Assembly: GCF_015704865.1 (NCBI RefSeq)
Contig: NZ_JADQTO010000031.1
Coordinates: 50,208 to 114,207, forward strand
DNA: 64,000 nucleotides
Direction: 5' to 3'
Origin: Actinoplanes aureus
GTDB taxonomy: Bacteria > Actinomycetota > Actinomycetes > Mycobacteriales > Micromonosporaceae
In this document: positions 10,308 through 17,058 of the stretch, piece after piece
Numbering within the stretch: the stretch's first letter is position 1
Layout of the letters: the number at the start of each line of letters is the position of its first letter
Made by a program: the position numbers and the translations under genes
Notes under the pieces: model-generated
Told to the model about the DNA's origin: nothing
The model's input: the letters and a program-made list of their open reading frames with translations, nothing else
Databases searched by the model: none

Positions 10308-11315
10308 GTGGCGGCCACTTTTCCGCGCCGGTGCACCGCCCTGCTGGCTCTTCTCGTGGTCACCGTTTCGGTGCTCCTCGGCGTGCCCGCCTCGGCGGCG
10401 CCGGCCGATCCCGAGGGCGGTACGAAAAAGCTCCGCACCGCGCTGGAGACCGCGGCCAAGGGCTACGACCAGGCGAAGAACAAACTGGCCGCCTCCAAGA
10501 GTCGTCAGAAGCAGCTGGCGGCCACGCTCAAGCAGTCCGAGGCGAACGCCGCGCTGCTGACCAAGCGGGTCAACGCGGTGGCGAACCGGTCGTACCAGCT
10601 GGGCCGGATCAGCACCGTGACGCTGCTGCTGAACAGCGCCTCGCCGGACGACTTCATCGAGAAGGTGCAGAGCCTCGACGTGCTCGCCCAGGTCGACGGC
10701 AGCACCCTCGCCGCCTACCAGGCCGACATCGACACCGCCAAGCAGGCCCAGCTCGCGCTGACCGCCGAGATCGCCGAGCAGAAGCGGCAGGTCAACGTGA
10801 TGGCCCGGAAGAAGCGGGAGGCCGAGCTCGCCCTGGCCGAGGTCGGTGGCGGTGCGGCCGGCGGCTTCGTCTCGGCGAACTCCCCGGCGGCCAAGCCGGC
10901 GCCACGCAACTCTGACGGGTCGTGGCCGAAGGAGTCCTGCACGGTGAAGGACCCGACCTCTGGCGGGTGCATCACGCCGCGCACGCTGCACGCGTACCAG
11001 GAGGCGAAGAGCGACGGGTTCAAGCGCTACACGGTGTGCTGGAGCGAGCGGTCGTCCGGGGAGCACCCGAAGGGCCGGGCATGCGACTTCTCGTCGGCGG
11101 TCGGCACGTTCAAGAACGCGGCGGCGACCGGAGACGACAAGTCCTACGGTGATGGGCTTGCCGCCTACTTCGTGAAGAACGCGGACAAGCTCGGCGTGAT
11201 GTATGTGATCTGGTACCGGCAGATCTGGATGCCGAGCACCGGCTGGCGGGCGTACAGCGCGAGCGGTGGACCGGCGGCGGTGCACACCAACCACGTACAC
11301 CTCTCGATGCTCTGA
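10308..11315 (+). CDS. Secreted coiled-coil protein with M15-like C-terminal domain
   Basis: A 335-residue exported protein. The signal peptide (about 1-29) ends in PASAAPA. Residues about 35-185 form a long coiled coil rich in Lys/Gln/Ala, as in NlpC/P60- and M23-associated cell-wall proteins. A linker precedes a C-terminal domain of about 130 residues with EHPKGRACDF and a closing HTNHVHLSML. This His/Asp...His pattern is seen in ARB_07466-like and D-Ala-D-Ala-carboxypeptidase-like (M15-related) folds. A cell-wall hydrolytic or binding role is likely but catalysis is unproven. TTGGAGG lies 5 nt before GTG 10308, deciding the start. A hairpin terminator follows immediately. Confidence 0.82.
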   Translation: MAATFPRRCTALLALLVVTVSVLLGVPASAAPADPEGGTKKLRTALETAAKGYDQAKNKLAASKSRQKQLAATLKQSEANAALLTKRVNAVANRSYQLGRISTVTLLLNSASPDDFIEKVQSLDVLAQVDGSTLAAYQADIDTAKQAQLALTAEIAEQKRQVNVMARKKREAELALAEVGGGAAGGFVSANSPAAKPAPRNSDGSWPKESCTVKDPTSGGCITPRTLHAYQEAKSDGFKRYTVCWSERSSGEHPKGRACDFSSAVGTFKNAAATGDDKSYGDGLAAYFVKNADKLGVMYVIWYRQIWMPSTGWRAYSASGGPAAVHTNHVHLSML

Positions 11316-11317
11316 AC

Positions 11318-11339
11318 CCGGCCGGCTTTCGCCGGCCGG
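11318..11339 (+). terminator. Hairpin terminator after secreted coiled-coil gene
   Basis: A perfect 9-bp stem, CCGGCCGGC / GCCGGCCGG, with a TTTC loop, begins 3 nt after the stop codon at 11315. There is no U-tract, as is common in high-GC actinobacteria. Confidence 0.65.
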
Positions 11340-11361
11340 CTCCGGGATAGCGTTTCCGGTC

Positions 11362-11799
11362 ATGGACGACCAGCGGTGGATGCGACGCGCCGTCGAACTG
11401 ACGCACCTCTGCCCCCGCTCGGAGACCGCCTTCGCCGTCGGAGCGGTGATCGTCTCCTCGGGTGTGGAGATCGCCTCCGGATATTCGCGGGACACCGACC
11501 CGTATGTGCACGCCGAGGAGTCGGCCCTGCTCAGGGCCGCCGGCGACGCCCGGCTGCGGGAAGCGACGCTCTACAGCACGCTGGAGCCCTGCTCCAAGCG
11601 GGGCAGCCGGCCGCACGCCACCTGCGTGAGCCTGATCATCGCGGCCGGCATCCCGCGCGTGGTGATCGCCTGGCGGGAGCCGGACATCTTCGTCACCTGC
11701 GAGGGGATCGCCCTGCTGACCGCCGCCGGCGTCGAAGTCGTCGAACTGCCGGAGTTCGCCGGGCCGGCCATGGAGGCGAACGCGCACCTGATCGGCTGA
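11362..11799 (+). CDS. Zinc-dependent cytidine/pyrimidine deaminase family protein
   Basis: A 145-residue deaminase of the CMP/dCMP/RibD superfamily. Zinc ligands are the His of HAEES (with catalytic Glu) and two Cys in EPCSKRGSRPHATC. The longer-than-usual spacing of the Cys pair resembles the RibD N-terminal deaminase rather than cytidine deaminase. A typical Rossmann-like tail (ITAAGVEVVELPEF style) closes the domain. There is no reductase domain and no riboflavin genes nearby, so the substrate (a pyrimidine or related aminated ring) is open. It lies 22 bp after a terminator and therefore probably has its own promoter. The next gene follows after 50 bp. Confidence 0.85.
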   Translation: MDDQRWMRRAVELTHLCPRSETAFAVGAVIVSSGVEIASGYSRDTDPYVHAEESALLRAAGDARLREATLYSTLEPCSKRGSRPHATCVSLIIAAGIPRVVIAWREPDIFVTCEGIALLTAAGVEVVELPEFAGPAMEANAHLIG

Positions 11800-11849
11800 G
11801 CGGCCTGCCGATCCCGGCCCGGTGCCGGGGCGCCGGTAGCATCCCGGCG

Positions 11850-13358
11850 ATGGAAACACCGCCGCGTGCCCTCCCCTCGGCCCTCGCGACCGCCCTGGCG
11901 TTCGGAGCCAGCGGGGCTGTCCTGGTTCTGGAGATCGTGGCGTTGCGCCTGGTCGGTCCGTACGTCGGGGTGACTCTTCAGGTGAGCAGCTCGGTGATCG
12001 GCGTGTCCCTGGCGGCGATCGCGTACGGCGCGTGGATCGGCGGGCGCCTCGCCGACCGGTACGACCCGCGCGGGCTGCTCGCCCCGGCCCTGATCCTCGG
12101 CGCCATCGGGACGGCCGTCACGCTCCCGCTCGTGCGGTGGGGCGGGGAACTGCTGCGTGGTGGGGCCGCCCCGGCCGTACTGCTGCTCGCCGCGCTGGCC
12201 GTCTTCCTCCCGGCGCTCGTGCTCTCCACCGTCGCGCCGATGGTGGTCAAGCTCCAGCTCGGCGACCTGCGCAAGGCCGGCACCGTGGTGGGCCGGCTGT
12301 CCAGCATCGGCACCCTCGGCGCGATCACCGCGACCCTGGTGACCGGGTTCGTCTTCGTCGCGGCGATGCCGAGCAGCGTGATCATCCTGAGTCTGGCGGT
12401 GCTGCTGGCGATCAGCGGGCTGCTACTCGGGTGGTGGCTGCGCCGCGACGGTAACCGGCCTGATGTTCCCGGGTCGCCCAAGACCCGGGCGGTCCTGGCC
12501 GCGGTGGGACTGGTCGGTGCCGGGCTGGGCGCGACGGCACCGACTCCCTGTGACGTGGAGACGGCGTACCACTGCGCCCAGGTCGTCGCGGACACCGACC
12601 GGCCCGCCGGGCGCACGCTGATGCTCAACTCGGCGCGGCATTCGTACGTCGACCTGGACGACCCGCTGTACCTGGAATTCGAGTACGTGCAGTGGATCGC
12701 CGCGGTGGCCGACGTGCTCCGCCCCGCCGCCGCGCCGATCGACGCGCTGCACCTGGGTGGCGGCGGCTTCACCGTGCCGAACTATCTACGGGCCACCCGG
12801 CCGGGCAGCAACCAGTTCGTCCTCGAACTCGACGGCGGCCTGGTCGACCTCGACCGGGACAAACTGGGCCTGACCACCGGTGCCGACCTGCGGGTCGAGG
12901 TGGGTGACGCACGGGTCGGCCTGGCCGACCGGCCGGACGCGAGCTACGACCTGGTGGTGGGCGACGCGTTCGGGCATCTGGTGGTGCCCTGGCATCTGGC
13001 CACCCGGGAGATGGCCGCAGACGTGGCCCGGGTGCTACGGCCGACCGGCGTGTACGCCCAGAACGTGATCGACTACCCGCCCAACCGGTTCATCCGCGCC
13101 GAGGTGGCGACGGTGGCCGCGGCGTTCCCGCACGTCGCCCTGATCGCCCCACCGGACGCGATAGCCGGCGAGACCGGTGCGAACTTCGTCATCGTCGCCT
13201 CGCACTCACCGTTGCCGCTGGACGCCGTCCGTTCCGCGCTCACCCGTGTCAGGACTCCGGTCACCCTGCTGGCCGGCCCCGAACTGACCGATTTCGTGGG
13301 CGATTCCCGGGTCCTGACCGACGACTACGCCCCGGTCGACCAGCTCCTCGCCGGCTGA
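11850..13358 (+). CDS. Membrane-fused spermidine-synthase-like protein
   Basis: A 502-residue protein. Residues about 10-215 hold six or seven hydrophobic helices with an MFS/lysine-exporter-like look (IGGRLADRYDPRGLLAP loop). The C-terminal half is a class I methyltransferase/spermidine-synthase fold: DALHLGGGGFTVPNYL (nucleotide-binding glycine loop), FVLELDGGLVDLDRDKLGL, VGDAR, and YDLVVGDAFG. This 'fused MFS/spermidine synthase' architecture is widespread in bacteria. The true reaction is uncertain; aminopropyl transfer to a polyamine is the family expectation. The ATG at 11850 is the first that keeps the full first helix. No polyamine genes flank it. Confidence 0.85.
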   Translation: METPPRALPSALATALAFGASGAVLVLEIVALRLVGPYVGVTLQVSSSVIGVSLAAIAYGAWIGGRLADRYDPRGLLAPALILGAIGTAVTLPLVRWGGELLRGGAAPAVLLLAALAVFLPALVLSTVAPMVVKLQLGDLRKAGTVVGRLSSIGTLGAITATLVTGFVFVAAMPSSVIILSLAVLLAISGLLLGWWLRRDGNRPDVPGSPKTRAVLAAVGLVGAGLGATAPTPCDVETAYHCAQVVADTDRPAGRTLMLNSARHSYVDLDDPLYLEFEYVQWIAAVADVLRPAAAPIDALHLGGGGFTVPNYLRATRPGSNQFVLELDGGLVDLDRDKLGLTTGADLRVEVGDARVGLADRPDASYDLVVGDAFGHLVVPWHLATREMAADVARVLRPTGVYAQNVIDYPPNRFIRAEVATVAAAFPHVALIAPPDAIAGETGANFVIVASHSPLPLDAVRSALTRVRTPVTLLAGPELTDFVGDSRVLTDDYAPVDQLLAG

Positions 13359-13463
13359 CCCTCGTTCCGCCGCCGCCTCGGCAAGTCGTCGTGGCTCGAG
13401 GGTTTAGCCGCGGGTTTTCGAGTGCGGCACCGGACGGCGATCCGCTCGGGCGAGAATCGGCGC

Positions 13464-15419
13464 ATGGGGCGTACGGAGCGAAACGGTCACGACGGATCGC
13501 TCCGTATCGCTGGGCGGTACCGCCTGGTCGAGAAACTCGGCACCGGTGGCATGTCGGTCGTCTGGCGCGGCTACGACGAGATCCTGGGCCGCGACGTCGC
13601 GGTCAAGGTGCTCTCGCCACGGCTGGCCGAGGACCGTACCTTCCGGGATCGGCTGCGGCAGGAGGCGCTCGCCGCCGCACGGCTCTGCCACCCGCACATC
13701 ACCGGCATCTTCGACTTCGGCGAGGCGCCGATCTCGGATCGCCTCACCGTCCCGTACGTGGTGATGGAACTCAACGACGGCGAGTCGGTAGCAGCCCGAA
13801 TCGGCCGGCAGGGTTCGCTGGACTGGCGGGAGGCCGTCATGGTCACCGCCGAGGTCGCCTCCGCGCTCGCCACCGCGCACGCCCGCGGGGTGGTGCACCG
13901 CGACGTCACACCGGCGAACGTGATGCTCACCGGGGCCGGCGCCAAGGTCGTCGACTTCGGCATCTCCGCCGCGGTCGGACAGCGGGACGCCGCCCCGGAC
14001 GGCAGCCTGCTAGGCACCCCCGCATACCTCGCCCCGGAACGCCTGGGCGGCGCCTCCGTGTCTCCCGCCACCGACGTGTACGCCCTCGGCCTACTGCTGT
14101 ACCGCGCTCTCACCGGCCGGCTGCCCTGGCCGGCCGGCAACACCGCCGAGGCCCTGCGCGCCCACCTGTACGCCGACCCGGAACCGATCCCGGACCTGCC
14201 CGGTATGCCGTCCGGCGTCGCCGACCTGTGCCTGCGCTGCCTGGCCAAGGCTCCGCGGGATCGTCCCGGAGCCGCCGAGATCGCGCGGGTTCTCTCCGCG
14301 ACCGTCGGGCTGCGGGCGATCATCCCGCCGCTGCGGGAGGGCGAACGGCCGGCCGTACCGTCCATCCGAGCGGTCGCCCAGGTCCCGGGCCCCGGGCGCG
14401 ACGACACGCGCCCCATCCGATCCGGCCGCCGCGAGGCCTCTACCGGGTCCGGCCGCCGCGAGGCCGCCATCAGACCTGGCCGGCGCGAAGCTGTCGCCCG
14501 ATCAGGCCGGCGCGAAGCCCCCGTGCGAGACGATGCCCACCGGTCGGCGCTGCATGGCCTCGTCCGCACGCGTCTCTTCCGCAGGCACCTCAGCACGCTC
14601 CCTCCGTCCGGCACCCGCGCGGCGAACCTCAAGTTGCGCGCCGGCTTGAGGATCGGTTCCGCTCTGCGGCTGGGCGCCGTCCGTTCGCTCGGCGGTGGCC
14701 TCTTCATCGGCCGCCGCAACCGCGATGCGCGGCAGGCCCGCACCGGTCGGGACCGGATGCCGGCGATCGCCGCCTTCGCCACCGTGATCCTGCTCGCCGC
14801 GACCGCGCTCAGCTGGTCGGCCCGGCGTGAGGCGGAAGAGGCGGACCGGACGCAGACCACCGCGGCCGGCGCGGACGGCCCGGCTGTCGGAGCAGCGGCC
14901 GCCGGCGGTACGCGTCGCCCTCGTTGCGCCGTCCGATACGAAGTGCGGCACGACTCCGGCTCGGACTTCGAGGCGAAGCTGACCGTGCTGGCCACCGCGG
15001 AGCAGGGCTCGGGTTGGCGTGTCGAGTTCAGCTATCCCGGATCGCAACGTCTCGGCTCACTGTCGAAGGCGGTCGCACAGCACGGTCGCCGGGTCGTGGT
15101 GACCGGCAAGGGTCGCTCCCGCATGATCACCCTGCACGGCGAGTACCGCGACCGGAACCCGCTGCCGCTCTCCTTCATGCTGAACGACCAAACTTGCCGC
15201 GCCGAGGTCCTGGGCAGCACGAACCCTGAATCGGTCAAGAACAACTCGGTCAGCGCCACCGTCGAGGAGACCCCGTCCCGGGACAGCGGATCGCACAAGC
15301 GCAAGCGACCCGGTCCGCGCCGAAGCGGCACCCCCCGAAAGCCGGCGATCGAGGCACCCACCGGCCGGGCTCCCGCTCCCGCCCTCAAGGACGGCCCCGG
15401 CTTTTCCCTGGCCCTCTGA
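13464..15419 (+). CDS. Transmembrane Ser/Thr kinase with CBM2-like outer domain
   Basis: A 651-residue PknB-type kinase. The kinase domain (about 20-285) has the glycine loop GTGGMSVVW, K48 (AVKVL), catalytic D147 (HRDVTPANV), DFG (VVDFGIS) and APE (LAPER). A long basic juxtamembrane segment holds four GRREA repeats (14417-14522 in DNA). One transmembrane helix lies near residues 432-453. The outer part (C488 to C578) matches the shape of family 2 carbohydrate-binding modules: Cys near each end, GWRVEFSYPG, VVVTG, and FMLNDQTC. The surface Trp residues expected in CBM2 are missing, so the ligand may not be cellulose. The basic Lys/Pro tail ends the protein. Start chosen at ATG 13464; an upstream in-frame start (13422) is weaker. 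Confidence 0.9.
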   Translation: MGRTERNGHDGSLRIAGRYRLVEKLGTGGMSVVWRGYDEILGRDVAVKVLSPRLAEDRTFRDRLRQEALAAARLCHPHITGIFDFGEAPISDRLTVPYVVMELNDGESVAARIGRQGSLDWREAVMVTAEVASALATAHARGVVHRDVTPANVMLTGAGAKVVDFGISAAVGQRDAAPDGSLLGTPAYLAPERLGGASVSPATDVYALGLLLYRALTGRLPWPAGNTAEALRAHLYADPEPIPDLPGMPSGVADLCLRCLAKAPRDRPGAAEIARVLSATVGLRAIIPPLREGERPAVPSIRAVAQVPGPGRDDTRPIRSGRREASTGSGRREAAIRPGRREAVARSGRREAPVRDDAHRSALHGLVRTRLFRRHLSTLPPSGTRAANLKLRAGLRIGSALRLGAVRSLGGGLFIGRRNRDARQARTGRDRMPAIAAFATVILLAATALSWSARREAEEADRTQTTAAGADGPAVGAAAAGGTRRPRCAVRYEVRHDSGSDFEAKLTVLATAEQGSGWRVEFSYPGSQRLGSLSKAVAQHGRRVVVTGKGRSRMITLHGEYRDRNPLPLSFMLNDQTCRAEVLGSTNPESVKNNSVSATVEETPSRDSGSHKRKRPGPRRSGTPRKPAIEAPTGRAPAPALKDGPGFSLAL

Positions 15420-15460
15420 CCGGAAGATCCCCACGGGCCGGCGCCGATAGGGTCGACACC

Positions 15461-16186
15461 ATGACGAGACTCGCAGTGGTCACCGGCGGCGGAACCGGGA
15501 TCGGGAAGGCAACGGCCGGCATGCTCGCCGGCGAAGGCTTCGACGTGATCATCGTCGGCCGCCGCGCGGACGTACTCGCCGACGCCGTGAAGTGGATCGG
15601 CCCGCAGGCCACCGCGGTGACCGCTGACGTCGCCGACCCGGCCCAGATCGCCTCGGTGGTCGAGGCGGTCGGCGGGCGCCCACTCGATGTGCTGGTCAAC
15701 AACGCGGGCGCCTTCATCCCCGGTGACGAGGACACTCTCGACGGGGTGGCCGCCCGCTGGCGCGCCAACCTCGACTCCAACGTGCTCACCGCGGTGTTGA
15801 TGACCACCGCGCTGCTGCCGCAGCTGCGCCGTCCGGGCGGGAAGATCATCCTGACCAGCTCGATCGCCGCCCAGCGAGGCGGTGGCGGCCCCTACTCCGC
15901 GGCCAAGGCGGCCCTGCACGGGTACGCCCTCGACCTGGCCACCAAGCTCGGCGGCGAGGGGATCACCGCCAATGTGATCGCGCCCGGATACGTGACGGAC
16001 AGCGAGTTCTTCCTGGGCCGGATGACCCCGGAGGGGCATCAGGCCCGGATCGACGCCACGCTCGTCAAGCGCGCGGGCGTCCCGGACGACATCGCGGAAG
16101 CGGTCCGCTGGCTGGTCGGCCCCGGCGGCGGCTTCGTCACCGGGCAGATCATCAACGTCAACGGCGGTTCCGTCCTGGGCCGATGA
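15461..16186 (+). CDS. SDR-family oxidoreductase
   Basis: Classical short-chain dehydrogenase of 241 residues. Motifs: TGGGTGIG (cofactor), NNAG (LVNNAGAF), a Ser of ILTSSIAAQ, Tyr and Lys of PYSAAKAAL, and the terminal INVNGGSVLGR. An Arg pair after strand 2 (GRRAD) favours NADP(H). It resembles 3-oxoacyl-ACP-reductase-like SDRs (FabG family), but no fatty-acid genes adjoin it. It starts 41 bp after the kinase gene and converges with the next gene, 13 bp apart. The substrate is unknown. Confidence 0.9.
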   Translation: MTRLAVVTGGGTGIGKATAGMLAGEGFDVIIVGRRADVLADAVKWIGPQATAVTADVADPAQIASVVEAVGGRPLDVLVNNAGAFIPGDEDTLDGVAARWRANLDSNVLTAVLMTTALLPQLRRPGGKIILTSSIAAQRGGGGPYSAAKAALHGYALDLATKLGGEGITANVIAPGYVTDSEFFLGRMTPEGHQARIDATLVKRAGVPDDIAEAVRWLVGPGGGFVTGQIINVNGGSVLGR

Positions 16187-16199
16187 TCGTCTTTTCTCC

Positions 16200-16601
16200 T
16201 CACTCGGACGTGCCACCGGTGAACCGTCCCTCTCCCGGCCGGTTGGGCCGGAATCGCAGCCCGGACCAGCGCTCGTCGATCGCGACCTGCCCGCACGGCC
16301 GCATGTCGAAGTCGGCGACGATCGGCCACAGCGTGTCCCGGTTGATGTCGGCCTTATTGCCTTTCGGGTAGGCGATCCAGAAAGCGCCGGGCTTGTCCAG
16401 GTCAGCCTGATGCTCGGTCAGCTGCTCCCGCACGGCCGCCGCGTCCTCGACGAAGATCACCGCGGTCCCGGCCGTGGCCAGCGTGCCGGTCTCCCGGACT
16501 CCCTCCGGCATCGGAGTGAGCAGTGGCAGGCGAGCCGGCTCGTTGAGCCAGATGGTCGAGTTGGGCTTGATGAGCAGCTTCTCGGCGATCGTTTTGGTCA
16601 T
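16200..16601 (-). CDS. DUF3052-like small protein
   Basis: A 133-residue soluble protein. The N-terminal pattern LLIKPNSTIWLNEPAR, a central hydrophobic strand pair (TAVIFVEDAAAVREQL) and FWIAYPKGNKADINRDTLW resemble the DUF3052 family, whose members are small proteins of unknown function common in actinobacteria. It converges with the SDR gene. It is also the last gene before a 457-bp gene-free region, which probably holds its promoter. The family assignment is by motif memory, so moderate confidence; the function is not known. Confidence 0.65.
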   Translation of the reverse strand: MTKTIAEKLLIKPNSTIWLNEPARLPLLTPMPEGVRETGTLATAGTAVIFVEDAAAVREQLTEHQADLDKPGAFWIAYPKGNKADINRDTLWPIVADFDMRPCGQVAIDERWSGLRFRPNRPGEGRFTGGTSE

Positions 16602-17058
16602 GTCTTAGAGCCTTACACCCTGGTGGCCATCGTTTGTCGCATTCATTGAAGCCGCCGGACCGGGAACGATGGGCCCGGCGGCCCCCACCAGCCCGGCAAG
16701 GGCGGCGGGGTGGATCACGCAGGCAGAGCCGGCCGGCCAACGGCCGGCCTGTCATGGTGGTGGGCGAGGTCGCGGCTGCCCTGGCCGTGCCTTACGCCGC
16801 GAAAGGCCTCGCCGCATCGGGCAACGCACCACCCGACTCGGCACGTGCCACCGGCCCGCCGGGAACACCATCACGAGCCCGCTCATCCCGCCCACCACCT
16901 CTCGACGATCCCGATCGGTCTGCGAACGTCGATGCCCGCTCGCCCCAGCAGCATTGCGGGTTCGCGAGCGGAGCGTGCGAATTCGTGCTCCGGCCTGTGG
17001 ACAACTCCGGACTGTGGATAACTCGGGCCGGGCCGCCGCGGGCTGATAGACATGCCGG
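16602..17058. other. Gene-free region with DnaA-box-like pair and hairpin
   Basis: I find no convincing gene in these 457 bp; the open frames are low-complexity Arg/Pro shadows. It must hold the promoter of the DUF3052-like gene (minus strand) and of the RecQ-like gene (plus strand). Two features stand out: an 8-bp GC stem (GCCGGCCG / CGGCCGGC, 16728-16748) not placed after any gene, and two DnaA-box-like 9-mers close to the RecQ start, described separately. Confidence 0.6.
16996..17021. promoter_or_regulatory. Pair of DnaA-box-like 9-mers upstream of RecQ-like gene
   Basis: TGTGGACAA (16996-17004) and TGTGGATAA (17013-17021) are the reverse complements of TTGTCCACA, the usual actinobacterial DnaA box, and TTATCCACA, the E. 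coli consensus. They are in the same orientation, 17 bp apart, and end 37 bp before the helicase start. Sequence matches are exact; DnaA binding is inferred. No dnaA, dnaN or origin-like AT-rich DNA is present, so this is not oriC. Confidence 0.5.

Noticed and set aside
16996..17021. DnaA boxes considered as a replication origin
   Set aside because: Only two boxes, no AT-rich unwinding element, and no dnaA/dnaN nearby.
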